The translations under genes were made by a program, and so were the position numbers. Positions 44,043 through 52,390 of a DNA stretch of 61,112 nucleotides are shown piece after piece. The stretch spans positions 1 through 61,112 of the forward strand of contig JAEUQF010000041.1 of NCBI GenBank assembly GCA_016789745.1, in the 5' to 3' direction. Numbering within the stretch: position 1 is the first letter of the stretch; each line of letters begins with the position of its first letter. The notes beneath the pieces are model-generated. The model saw nothing but the letters and a program-made list of their open reading frames with translations. It did no database searches and was not told the DNA's origin. Source of the stretch: Bryobacterales bacterium (GTDB lineage: Bacteria; Acidobacteriota; Terriglobia; Bryobacterales; Bryobacteraceae).

Positions 44043-45292
44043 TACTGGGGGTTCGGCAATCGGACGAAGCGGTGCCCCTTCCCAACTAGGAGCGGCGCTA
44101 GTTTCACGCCGTCCCATTCGGCGAAGACATCCACCGGATGCCCGCCCGACAAACCGAGCAGATGGCTATGTTCGAAGGACGGCAGCGCCCCGCTGTCGTC
44201 CCGCAGACACCACTGCTGGCCCCCGCCGACGGGCACAACGCCGCGCAAACACGCGGGCTGGCGCTCTGTCCAGGGGTTGGCAGCGTAGCGAGCGGCCAGC
44301 GACTGGTGGCATTCGGCCACGGTTGTCGTGCAGGGCAGTTCGTGCGGCCTCTCCATGGAGCCGTAGTTCGCCTTCACCAGCGCCCGAAGCGGCGCAGCGC
44401 CGGGGTAGAAGCACACCTCGGCATCCATCACACTCCCCACCACCAGTGCCGGCGGCAGACTGCCTTCCTGCACGGCAAACTCCAGCAGCATGGCCGGACG
44501 TTTGGTCACCTGACCCAACAGCCAGGTGCGGCGCTGCGCGAGCCGGTCGCCCATAACCTCGCGTTGGCCTGCCACCAGCCAGGCATCGCGTAAGGGTTCG
44601 GTGGCCAGCACCGACTCCTGGGACACCGTAAATCCCACGGCGGACCGCACGTCGGCCAGCGCGGCCTCCGGCAGATGCTCCAGCCGGCGCCAAGCCTGGA
44701 TGAGCAGCGTCAACCTTCCGAGGGCGCGCACCATACGCTCCTGCCAGCCAACACCACCCACGGCGATTGTGCCGAGTTCGCGCACCATGCGGGCCGCCCC
44801 CGGCGCCTGGGAATCCACTAGCCGGGCGGCGGCATTCTCCCAAAACGTGTACGGCTTCGAAGGTGCCTGTACGAGGCCCTGCTGCACGAGGTCGCGTAGC
44901 CACAGTTCGAGTTCGTCAAGACCCTGGGTGACGCGCCCTTCCCGCTGCTCGACGCGCTTGGCCCGCGCCGCCTCGTCGACGATTCCCGGCGCCCGGCGGC
45001 TGGTCTTTGCCTCACGCCCGGCGAGCCAGTCGGCGGCCCACTGTGGCGGCTCCTGGATAGGAAAGCGCTCCGGGTCGGCTTCCAACGTCGCCAGTAGGGC
45101 GTCGCCATGCTTACAGGGATAGCGACGGCTTGGGCAGGTGCAGTGCGTTACGCGCACGGCGACGTCGGCCTGCACGCGATAGGGCTCCGCCGCGCTACCC
45201 GCGTAGAGCCCCCAAGCCGCCCGGTCGTCTCTTCCTAGCTGCGACCACATACCCCTAAACTGTAAACCTTCGCCCAGCGCTGCACCAGGCAA
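44039..45292 (-). CDS. SWIM zinc-finger domain protein
   Basis: A 417-residue protein with the SWIM motif CxC-x6-CxH (C51, C53, C60, H62: HCTCPSRRYPCKHGDALL), followed by a long helical region (LDELELWLRDLVQQGL) and a beta-rich end. SWIM domains bind zinc and probably DNA or protein. The family's usual start lies a few residues before the first codon here; the TTG at 45292 is the most upstream in-frame start, and an ATG exists at 45250 but would lose conserved residues. In other genomes such genes sit beside MoxR-type ATPase and VWA genes; here the gene stands alone. It overlaps the NHL gene end by four bases and is divergent from the peptidase gene. Confidence 0.85.
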   Translation of the reverse strand: MPGAALGEGLQFRGMWSQLGRDDRAAWGLYAGSAAEPYRVQADVAVRVTHCTCPSRRYPCKHGDALLATLEADPERFPIQEPPQWAADWLAGREAKTSRRAPGIVDEAARAKRVEQREGRVTQGLDELELWLRDLVQQGLVQAPSKPYTFWENAAARLVDSQAPGAARMVRELGTIAVGGVGWQERMVRALGRLTLLIQAWRRLEHLPEAALADVRSAVGFTVSQESVLATEPLRDAWLVAGQREVMGDRLAQRRTWLLGQVTKRPAMLLEFAVQEGSLPPALVVGSVMDAEVCFYPGAAPLRALVKANYGSMERPHELPCTTTVAECHQSLAARYAANPWTERQPACLRGVVPVGGGQQWCLRDDSGALPSFEHSHLLGLSGGHPVDVFAEWDGVKLAPLLVGKGHRFVRLPNPQY

Positions 45293-45309
45293 AATCGGTA
45301 CAATCCGGC

Positions 45310-47094
45310 ATGCCGCGCATCCCTTTGCTTGCGCTATTTGCTGTTACGCTGCTGCCGCCGCCCCACGTGTCCGCCGCCGACACCTGGCTGCGGATTCAGA
45401 CCGATCATTTCGAGCTCTACACGACCGCCGGCGAGCGCACCGGCAAAGACGCCATCCTCTACTTCGAGCAGCTTCGCACCTTCTTCCGGCAGATCACCAA
45501 TCAGCCGGTGGATGCGCCTGCCGAACTCCCGGTGCGCATCTTCGCGTTCCGTAACGAAAAGGAGTTCGCGCCGTTCCGCACGAAGGAAGGCATTGCCGGC
45601 TACTTCCTGCCCGGGCCTGACCGCAACTCCATTGTGCTGATGCGGGCCAGTCAGGAACACTATCCGACCGTCATCCATGAGTATATGCACTTGCTCATCA
45701 ACTCCCTGGTGGGCACAGAGAAGATGCCCATCTGGCTCAACGAAGGCTATGCCGATCTGTTCACGACGCTCAAGCCGATGGGCAAGCAGGTGCAGGTCGG
45801 CCAGTTCATTCCCAGCCTCCTCTATCAAATTCAGCAGAGCAAGTGGATCGATCTGGGCGACCTGCTTCGCGCCGACCACAAATCGCCCTACTACAACGAA
45901 CAGGACCGCATGGGCATGTTCTATGCCCAAAGCTGGCTGCTGGTGCACATGCTGATGCTGGGTGACGACTATCGCCCCAAGTACAGCGATTTTCTCGCGA
46001 AGGTTTTCACCGGCGATCCGGTCGAGGCACTGCAGACGGTGTATGGCCGCGACCTCAAGCGCATCGGCGACGACCTTCGCTCCTATGCCAAGAGCGATCG
46101 CATCAAGGTCGCCATGTACGACGTGAAGCTGTCCAAAGCCGCCGAGATCCCGAAGGTAGAGCCCGTGGACGCGGCCACCGTTGCCGTCGCTCTGGCGAAT
46201 CTAGAAGTCGGCATTGGCAAGTATGCGGCGGCGAAAGCGCGGCTCCAATCGGTGGATACCAGCGGCCGTTGGGATGCCCCGGAGACGCTGGCCTACCTGG
46301 AGTGGCGAAGTGGCAACGCCGACCTGGCGATGGAACATATGGCCAAGGCCATTGCGGCCGGATGCCCGAACGCCAAGCTCTATACGGATTACGCGCGGCT
46401 TATGGCGACCTCCAGCCAGCCGCGTCCCAAGGTTCTGCAAGCTCTGGAACAGGCGCTGCAACGCACACCGAATGACTTCGATCTGCGGATGGAGACTGCG
46501 CGGCTGATGCTGCTGGAGAAGCGCCAGTACCAGGCCCTTGCCGCGCTGAACCAGATCAAGGCTGTGAAGGAAGAACAGGCCGCGCGGTTCTTCCGCCTGA
46601 TCTCCTGGACGCAGTACCTCTGCAAACAGCCGGAAGCCGCGTTGCAGAGTGCCACGCTAGCGCGCAGGTTCGCCAAGGATCCCTCGGAACAGGGGGAACT
46701 GGATCGCTTCATCGCCCACTTGAAGGACCCCGCCGCGGGTCAGCCGACGGAAGCGGCGGTGGCCACCGCCGAGCGCCCGCAACTTCGCAGAGAAGGGCCA
46801 CGCCCGCCTGGCGATGTCGAACCGCTGCCTCCGCAACTGCCGCAGGCGGAAGGCTCGCTTACTGCTATGGAATGCCTGGGCAAACAGGCGCGCCTGCACG
46901 TCACTACCGCCGAGGGCCAGCGCATCTTCACCATCGACGACCCTAACCGAATCGTCATCCGCAGCGGCGGCCGAGGCACTGTCGAATTCACCTGCGGCCC
47001 ACAGAATCCGCCGAAGAAGATCATTGTCGAATACACGCCGGAGGAAGGGGGAGGGCAATCCGCGGGTGTGGTGACAGCGCTGGAGTTCCCGTAA
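45310..47094 (+). CDS. Secreted DUF1570-like / MA-type peptidase with TPR-like repeats
   Basis: A 594-residue protein with a signal peptide (ending HVSAAD). The peptidase domain (about 25-270) has the gluzincin pattern HEYMH (H123-H127) and E145 in WLNEGYADLF, the third zinc ligand. The start WLRIQTDHFELYTTAGE is typical for DUF1570-like proteins of Acidobacteriota. From about 285 to 480 the sequence is helical with TPR-like units (GRWDAPETLAYLEWRSGNADLA, QALEQALQRTPNDFDLRME). A Pro/Arg-rich linker and a small beta-like end (about 520-594) follow. Activity is likely since all zinc ligands are kept, but the substrate is unknown. No operon partner is evident. Confidence 0.85.
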   Translation: MPRIPLLALFAVTLLPPPHVSAADTWLRIQTDHFELYTTAGERTGKDAILYFEQLRTFFRQITNQPVDAPAELPVRIFAFRNEKEFAPFRTKEGIAGYFLPGPDRNSIVLMRASQEHYPTVIHEYMHLLINSLVGTEKMPIWLNEGYADLFTTLKPMGKQVQVGQFIPSLLYQIQQSKWIDLGDLLRADHKSPYYNEQDRMGMFYAQSWLLVHMLMLGDDYRPKYSDFLAKVFTGDPVEALQTVYGRDLKRIGDDLRSYAKSDRIKVAMYDVKLSKAAEIPKVEPVDAATVAVALANLEVGIGKYAAAKARLQSVDTSGRWDAPETLAYLEWRSGNADLAMEHMAKAIAAGCPNAKLYTDYARLMATSSQPRPKVLQALEQALQRTPNDFDLRMETARLMLLEKRQYQALAALNQIKAVKEEQAARFFRLISWTQYLCKQPEAALQSATLARRFAKDPSEQGELDRFIAHLKDPAAGQPTEAAVATAERPQLRREGPRPPGDVEPLPPQLPQAEGSLTAMECLGKQARLHVTTAEGQRIFTIDDPNRIVIRSGGRGTVEFTCGPQNPPKKIIVEYTPEEGGGQSAGVVTALEFP

Positions 47095-47168
47095 CGGGTC
47101 ACGATGGCTTCCGCGAGAGCCTGGGAACAATTCGCCGGTCCGCCAGTCGGTAAACTGGAAGATCGCCC

Positions 47169-47735
47169 ATGGATCGCGCCACCGCCTGGAACATCGTCTG
47201 TGAATTCGTTCAATCCGATTCGCTGCGCCGTCATGCGCTTGCCGTGGAGACGTGTGTCGCCGCCTATGCGCGCAAGTTCAACGAAGACGAGGCGCTCTGG
47301 TCCATCACCGCACTGCTGCATGACTTCGACTGGGAGCTCCACCCGCAAGCCCCGGACCATCCCATGAAAGGCGAGCCGATCCTCGCAGAACGCGGCGTGC
47401 CCGACGTGGTCCGCCGCGCCATCCTCTCGCACGCCAACTACAGCGGCGTGCCGCGCGAGTCGCTGCTTGAAAGAACGCTGTTCGCCTGTGATGAACTCGC
47501 CGGCTTCCTGACCGCCATCTCCTACGTCAAGCCCGGCCGTAGCATCCACGAAGTGGACGTCGCCAGCGTGCGAAAGAAGATGAAGGACAAAGGCTTCGCG
47601 CGCCAGGTCAGCCGGGACGATATTGTCAACGGCGCCGCCGAGATGGGCCTGGATCTCGATCCCCACATCGCCTTCTGCATCGAGGCTATGAAGGCGAATG
47701 CCGAAGCCCTCGGCTTGGCCGGGACACCGAAGTAA
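47169..47735 (+). CDS. HD-domain phosphohydrolase family protein
   Basis: A 188-residue protein with the HD-superfamily metal pattern: H22 in RRHALAVE, H51-D52 in LLHDFDWE, and a later SHANYSG and ACDELAGF (Asp). Many such proteins are annotated as HDIG hydrolases of nucleotides; the exact substrate cannot be told. The ATG follows GGAAGA at a suitable distance. The stop is only three bases before the cytochrome oxidase subunit II gene, so it may be the first gene of the oxidase operon, although no link in function is known. Confidence 0.87.
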   Translation: MDRATAWNIVCEFVQSDSLRRHALAVETCVAAYARKFNEDEALWSITALLHDFDWELHPQAPDHPMKGEPILAERGVPDVVRRAILSHANYSGVPRESLLERTLFACDELAGFLTAISYVKPGRSIHEVDVASVRKKMKDKGFARQVSRDDIVNGAAEMGLDLDPHIAFCIEAMKANAEALGLAGTPK

Positions 47736-47738
47736 CCC

Positions 47739-48518
47739 ATGCTACTCGCGCTATTCATCGGCATCGTGACCCTGGTGACCACGGCAGGCGTCGTCACCCG
47801 GCGCTTCTGGCTGCCGGCCGGCATCAACCAGCACGCGGCTGCGTTCGATAGCTGGCTCGGTATTGTCATTGCCATCCTCGGCATTGCCTTTCTGGGCGCG
47901 CAGATTGCCCTAGCCTGGGTCATATGGAGGCATCGCGATCGTGGGCAGCGTGCCGTCTATTGGGATGGCTCGCCTAAGTTCGAAGTCTTCTCCATTGCTA
48001 TTGTCACGGTGCTGTTCCTGGGCGCCAGCGTGGGCGGCGCGCGTCTGTGGACGGGCGTCCACATGAGCGATCAGCCAGCCGCGCTGCGCATTGAAGTGCT
48101 GGCCAAGCAGTTTGCCTGGAACTTCCGCTACGCCGGCCCGGATGGGCGCTTCGGACGCACCAAGCTCGACCTCCGCAACGACGCCACCGGCAATCCCTTC
48201 GGCATCGACGACACCGACCCCGTGGCCGCCGACGATGTGTCAAACGCCGCCCTGCGCGTGCCCGCGGGGCAGCTTATCGAACTGCGCCTGAACGCGCAGG
48301 ACGTCATCCACAGCTTCTTCGTACGCGAACTGCGCCTTAAGCAGGATGCGGTTCCCGGCATGGAGATCCCACTGCGGTTTATCGCGGCGAAGCCCGGCAC
48401 CTATGAAATCGCCTGTGCCGAACTGTGCGGCCTGGGCCATCACCAGATGCGCAGCGTGCTCATCGTTCTACCTCCGGCCGAGTTCACCGCCTGGCTCGCC
48501 CAATCGAAGAACCCCTGA
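47739..48518 (+). CDS. ctaC: Cytochrome c oxidase subunit II
   Basis: A 259-residue subunit II. Two transmembrane helices (about 38-63 and 82-103) are followed by the periplasmic cupredoxin domain. The CuA ligands are all present: His in DVIHSFFV, and CAELCGLGHHQM (two Cys, Glu, His, Met). The aromatic electron-entry patch reads FAWNFRY. No fused heme c domain is present. A third hydrophobic stretch at the N-terminus (1-20) may be a signal or extra helix. It takes electrons from cytochrome c and passes them to heme a of subunit I. The gene is followed three bases later by subunit I. Confidence 0.95.
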   Translation: MLLALFIGIVTLVTTAGVVTRRFWLPAGINQHAAAFDSWLGIVIAILGIAFLGAQIALAWVIWRHRDRGQRAVYWDGSPKFEVFSIAIVTVLFLGASVGGARLWTGVHMSDQPAALRIEVLAKQFAWNFRYAGPDGRFGRTKLDLRNDATGNPFGIDDTDPVAADDVSNAALRVPAGQLIELRLNAQDVIHSFFVRELRLKQDAVPGMEIPLRFIAAKPGTYEIACAELCGLGHHQMRSVLIVLPPAEFTAWLAQSKNP

Positions 48519-48521
48519 CCT

Positions 48522-50213
48522 ATGCGGACCTTTCTCTCCCGCTACCTCTTCTCCACCGATCACAAGACCATCGGCATCCAGTACTTCGTGCTCTCCGTGC
48601 TGGCGGGCTTTGTAGGCCTGGCGCTATCGGTGGTTATGCGGATTCATCTGTCTTATCCGGAAGCCAAGATTCGCCTCTTCGAAATTCTTTGGCCGAATGG
48701 AGCCCCGGGCGGTGTCATGACGCCGGAGTTATACCTGGCGCTGCTGACCATGCACGGCACCATCATGGCGTTCTTCCTATTGACCACGGTGCCCTTGGGC
48801 GGCTTCGGCAACTACTTTTTGCCTATCCAGATCGGCGCGCACGACATGGCCCTGCCGCGCCTGAACATGCTCAGTTTCTGGACCACGTTCCTCAGCTTCC
48901 TGGTGCTGCTGGCGGCCTTCTTTGTGGAAGGCGGAGCGCCGCTGTCGGGTTGGACGGCTTACCCACCGTTGAGCGCCGCTGGCCCCATCGCGGGACCCGG
49001 CCAAGGCACCGGCCAAACGCTGTGGATCGTCAGTATCGCCATCTTCTGTCTGGCGTCTTTATTCGGCAGTATCAATTTCATCACCACGACGCTGGAGATG
49101 CGTGTGAAGGGCATGTCGCTGTTCCGCATGCCGCTCACGGTGTGGGCGTGGTTCATCACGGCCCTCATCAGCCTGTTCGCGTTCGCGGTGCTGATGGCCG
49201 CCGGAATCCTGCTGCTGCTCGACCGTGAGGCCGGCACCAGTTTCTTCCTCCCCACGGGCCTGCTGATCAACGACCGCGCGCTGCCCAACCAGGGAGGCAC
49301 GCCGCTGTTGTGGCAGCATCTGTTCTGGTTCTTCGGACACCCCGAGGTGTATATCGCGGTGCTGCCGGGCATGGGTATCGTCTCCACCATCCTGGCCAAC
49401 TTCGCGCGCAAGCCTGTATTCGGGTATAAGCCAATGGTGTGGGCGATGCTGGCGATTGCGGGCCTTGGCTTTATCGTCTGGGGCCATCACATGTTCATCA
49501 GCGGCATGAACCCCTATTCGTCGCTGGCTTTCAGTGTTCTGACATTGACCATCGGCGTGCCGTCGGCAATCAAAACGTTCAACTGGCTGGGCACGCTTTG
49601 GGGTGGGCGAATCCAACTCACCACCGCGATGCTGTTCTCGCTGGGCTTTGTGTCGGTCTTCGTCACCGGCGGCCTCACCGGCATCATCCTTGGCCAGCCT
49701 TCGCTGGACATCTACTTTCACGACACCTACTTCGTTGTCGGCCACTTCCACATGATCATGGGCGTTGCCAGCGTGTTTGCCATGTTCGCGGCCACGTTCT
49801 ATTGGTTCCCGCGCATGTTCGGCCGCATGCTGAACGAAAAGCTGGGCCGGGTGCATTTCTACATCACCTTTCTCGGCGTTTACGGCATCTTTATACCCAT
49901 GCACTTCGCGGGTTTGGCGGGCAATCCCCGCCGCTATGCCGACTTCACCCAGTTCGAGTTCCTGCAGGACCTCACCATCCTGCACAAATTCAGCTCGCAC
50001 TGCGCCTTCACGACGGCGGCGGTGCAACTGCTGTTTCTGGCGAACCTGATCTACAGCTACCGCCGCGGACCGCTGGCGAAGGACAACCCCTGGAACGCCA
50101 CGACGCTCGAATGGCTCAACAAGACGCCGGACGCCGTGCACTGCGGCGCCTATGAGTACAGTGTGCCGGGCGATACGAAGGACTTCCGCATGCAGCACGA
50201 GGAAGCACGATGA
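48522..50213 (+). CDS. ctaD: Cytochrome c oxidase subunit I
   Basis: A 563-residue subunit I with twelve predicted helices. Visible ligands and motifs: TMHGTIMAFF (low-spin heme a His), WQHLFWFFGHPEVYI (CuB His, the cross-linked Tyr and the D-channel Glu of A1-type oxidases), WGHHMFISGMNP (two CuB His), and HDTYFVVGHFHMIMG (heme a3 and heme a His). This indicates a proton-pumping A-family aa3-type oxidase. The C-terminus is longer by about 40 residues than the shortest forms. Its end overlaps the next gene by four bases. Confidence 0.97.
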   Translation: MRTFLSRYLFSTDHKTIGIQYFVLSVLAGFVGLALSVVMRIHLSYPEAKIRLFEILWPNGAPGGVMTPELYLALLTMHGTIMAFFLLTTVPLGGFGNYFLPIQIGAHDMALPRLNMLSFWTTFLSFLVLLAAFFVEGGAPLSGWTAYPPLSAAGPIAGPGQGTGQTLWIVSIAIFCLASLFGSINFITTTLEMRVKGMSLFRMPLTVWAWFITALISLFAFAVLMAAGILLLLDREAGTSFFLPTGLLINDRALPNQGGTPLLWQHLFWFFGHPEVYIAVLPGMGIVSTILANFARKPVFGYKPMVWAMLAIAGLGFIVWGHHMFISGMNPYSSLAFSVLTLTIGVPSAIKTFNWLGTLWGGRIQLTTAMLFSLGFVSVFVTGGLTGIILGQPSLDIYFHDTYFVVGHFHMIMGVASVFAMFAATFYWFPRMFGRMLNEKLGRVHFYITFLGVYGIFIPMHFAGLAGNPRRYADFTQFEFLQDLTILHKFSSHCAFTTAAVQLLFLANLIYSYRRGPLAKDNPWNATTLEWLNKTPDAVHCGAYEYSVPGDTKDFRMQHEEAR

Positions 50214-50800
50214 CGCCAACCCCGCACGTCCATCCGCCGTCTCCACCCGGACAGCATCGCCGTGCCTCGTTCACCGCGCTCTACGCGGGCATGGCGTCGA
50301 TCATCATGCTGTTCGGGGCGTTTACGTCGGCGATGGTGGTCCGGCGCGGGGCGAGTAAGGATTGGCGCGGCACGCCGGCTCCGCAACTGCTGTGGGTGAA
50401 CACGGCGGTGCTGGCCGCCAGCAGCGTCGTTGCCGAACGCGCGCGCCGCCATCTGCGGAACAATGACCGTGTCCATTTCAATTATTGGTGGAGCGGCGCC
50501 ACGCTGTTGGGGGCCGGATTTATCGCCGCGCAAGGCTTGCTGTGGCGGCGCCTGGTGGATGCGGGCGTCTACCTGAACAGCAATCCCGGCAGCGCCTTCT
50601 TTTACATTGGCACCGTCGCCCACGCTCTCCATCTGTTCGGCGTATGGTTGTGGATGTTCTATCTGTGGACGAAGGCGGTGCGCCTGCAACTGGGCCCATC
50701 GCGAAGAACGGGTGTGGATGTCTGCACCGTTTTCTGGCATTTTCTGGGGGTACTCTGGCTGTACCTGATGTTTCTGTTTATCTACTGGGGTAACCGTTGA
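50210..50800 (+). CDS. ctaE: Cytochrome c oxidase subunit III-like protein (first)
   Basis: A 196-residue protein with about five membrane segments: ALYAGMASIIMLFGAFTSAM, LLWVNTAVLAASSVVAER, a segment near WWSGATLLGAGFIAAQGLL, FYIGTVAHALHLFGVWLWMF and a final FWHFLGVLWLYLMFLFIYWG. The last one is the signature helix of subunit III (WHFLGVLWLYLF). It is shorter than the seven-helix form. It stabilises subunit I in the complex. ATGA overlap with the subunit I gene; its stop overlaps the next start (TTGA). Confidence 0.9.
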   Translation: MTPTPHVHPPSPPGQHRRASFTALYAGMASIIMLFGAFTSAMVVRRGASKDWRGTPAPQLLWVNTAVLAASSVVAERARRHLRNNDRVHFNYWWSGATLLGAGFIAAQGLLWRRLVDAGVYLNSNPGSAFFYIGTVAHALHLFGVWLWMFYLWTKAVRLQLGPSRRTGVDVCTVFWHFLGVLWLYLMFLFIYWGNR

Positions 50801-51318
50801 CGACACTCTGGGCTGTCCGCCTGTTTGTAGCATCCGATGCGTTCACCTTCGCAGCCCTGCTGCTGGGCTACGCGTATCTGCGCGCCCATAGTGGCTCCTG
50901 GCCGGCGCCCTTCACGCTGTTGCCTGGCTTGCTGCTGACAGCCATCCTGTTGGCCAGCAGCTTCTCCATGGCGAAGGCTGTCCGTTCGCCAAAGGCCGCC
51001 AAACCCTGGCTGCTGGCGACGCTGGTGTGCGGCGTGGCCTTCCTGGTGCTGCATAGCCTGGAGTGGCGGCATCTGATTGCGGAGCGGCAGGTGGGCCTGC
51101 ATGACAACCCGTGGGGCGTGCCGCTGTTCGGCGCGACCTTCTTTACGCTGACCGGACTCCATATGGCGCATGTGGCGGCGGGCGTGGCGGTGATAGGCGG
51201 GCTTCTCCGCGGCAGCAGCCTGCAAGCGTTGCGTGCCGCCAACCTCTACTGGCAGTTCGTCGACGGCGTCTGGCTATTTCTGTTTCCCGCGGTCTACCTT
51301 ACGGCACTGCAGTCATGA
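50797..51318 (+). CDS. Cytochrome c oxidase subunit III-like protein (second)
   Basis: A 173-residue membrane protein starting at TTG, which overlaps the stop codon of the first subunit III-like gene. About five helices are visible: LWAVRLFVASDAFTFAALLL, FTLLPGLLLTAILLASSFSM, WLLATLVCGVAFLVLHSLEW, FGATFFTLTGLHMAHVAAGV and YWQFVDGVWLFLFPAVYL. The last two match conserved parts of subunit III (FFxxTGxHxxHV and WxFVDxVWxxLF). Two such genes in tandem occur in some bacterial oxidase operons; together they could substitute for the seven-helix subunit III and subunit IV. The exact role of each is inference. Confidence 0.87.
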   Translation: MTTLWAVRLFVASDAFTFAALLLGYAYLRAHSGSWPAPFTLLPGLLLTAILLASSFSMAKAVRSPKAAKPWLLATLVCGVAFLVLHSLEWRHLIAERQVGLHDNPWGVPLFGATFFTLTGLHMAHVAAGVAVIGGLLRGSSLQALRAANLYWQFVDGVWLFLFPAVYLTALQS

Positions 51319-51506
51319 GTACGCTGCCGGTTCTTCTTCTCGCCGCCAACGCCTGGGCGCAATGCAGTATGTGTCTGCGAGGAGCCGCTGCCCAGAATGA
51401 AGCGGCACGGCAGGCTCTGAATAACGGCATCTTGCTGCTGCTGCTGCCCGTGTTCTCGCTGCTGGCCGGGTTTGCGTGGATAGCGTGGCAACGGCGCGAT
51501 CCATAG
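51315..51506 (+). CDS. Small CxxC membrane protein at the end of the oxidase operon
   Basis: A 63-residue protein whose ATG overlaps the stop of the previous gene (ATGA). The N-terminus MSTLPVLLLAANAWAQ looks like a signal peptide; directly after it is CSMCLRG, a CxxC motif that would face the periplasm, and then a helical stretch and one transmembrane helix (GILLLLLPVFSLLAGFAWIAW). The tail is RRDP. I believe small proteins of this kind occur next to oxidase genes in several phyla; a role in copper delivery or complex assembly fits the position and cysteines, but it is not shown. It is too small to be a catalytic subunit. Confidence 0.75.
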   Translation: MSTLPVLLLAANAWAQCSMCLRGAAAQNEAARQALNNGILLLLLPVFSLLAGFAWIAWQRRDP

Positions 51507-51548
51507 TTAACTGCCCAGTTCCGTTGCAGCCAGGTGGCGGCCCAGGTG

Positions 51549-52364
51549 TCATCGGCGTAGGGATTGATGGTCTGGCAGGCCGGACATTGAAACAGCCGCG
51601 TCCCCCATGCGCGACGGGACGTTGTTCTGCTGCCGCAGCGACAGGGACGAATGACCGGCTCCGCAACCGATGCACACGTTCAGCCAGGTATCCGTGCCGA
51701 CCGGCCCAGGAACGTTGCCGAAGTAGAGCGCCCAGCCGTAAACGCTGGATCTGGTTCCCAGGAACCGATCCAGGCGGCGGGAAAGCCAGGTATACAGGAA
51801 CAAAGCCCCTTGGTGCCCTCCTCCGATCAGTAGCGCGCGGCGCGGCTGCGGAGCGTTCTTTCGATTGAGGAACGACAGCGACGAACAGAGTACACGCGTG
51901 GCGACGTGTGGCAAGCCCGTCTCGCGTTCTATCTGTGCCGCAAGTGCCCGTGCCGATGTAAAGGCGTTGACGTGCCCTCCGCCACGCGCAAGCCAGCGAT
52001 AAACGCGGTCGGTACTAGTGCGGACATCAGGAACGGCAACATACAGCGCCCCATCCGGGCGAAGTACACGGCACACCTCCCGCAGAACCGTATCCAACTG
52101 CTCCACATGTTCCAGACTGTGATTGGCAAACGCCGCCGCGAACTGACCGGAGCGAAAGGGAAGGGCTGCGCCGTCACCCTGAACGAAGTGGTGGGTGCCT
52201 CGCCGGCCGGGTGGTGCAGCCAGATCCAAACACACGACGCGGGCGTTGGTCGCATCCGGTGGGAAACTCCCGGTGGCGCACCCAAGGTCCAGGACGAAGG
52301 AGGGAACGGAAAGCGCCCTGAGGATCTCATGCATGGCCCACCACCTCCGATCAGGTTCCTCCAT
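51549..52364 (-). CDS. Class I SAM-dependent methyltransferase with disrupted C-terminal zinc ribbon
   Basis: A 271-residue protein. The methyltransferase domain (about 1-120) has motif I FVLDLGCATGSFPP, ARVVCLDLA, the acidic loop HSLEHVEQLD and VCRVLRPDGALYVAVPD. A helical middle part follows. At about 224-232 comes VCIGCGAGH, the first half of a zinc ribbon; in this frame the rest (NVPSRMGDAAVSMSG) does not complete it and a stop follows. In another frame the next bases read RLFQCPACQTINPYADDTW, a perfect second half. A frameshift near 51596-51625 is therefore likely. No partner genes are seen. The substrate is unknown. Confidence 0.8.
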   Translation of the reverse strand: MEEPDRRWWAMHEILRALSVPSFVLDLGCATGSFPPDATNARVVCLDLAAPPGRRGTHHFVQGDGAALPFRSGQFAAAFANHSLEHVEQLDTVLREVCRVLRPDGALYVAVPDVRTSTDRVYRWLARGGGHVNAFTSARALAAQIERETGLPHVATRVLCSSLSFLNRKNAPQPRRALLIGGGHQGALFLYTWLSRRLDRFLGTRSSVYGWALYFGNVPGPVGTDTWLNVCIGCGAGHSSLSLRQQNNVPSRMGDAAVSMSGLPDHQSLRR

Positions 52365-52390
52365 ACATTACCAAGGAGTAGACTGGCCTT

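Noticed and set aside
47169..47735. HD-domain protein as a functional part of the oxidase
   Set aside because: Only the three-base spacing supports it; no known HD protein acts in oxidase assembly, so I list it only as a possible operon neighbour.
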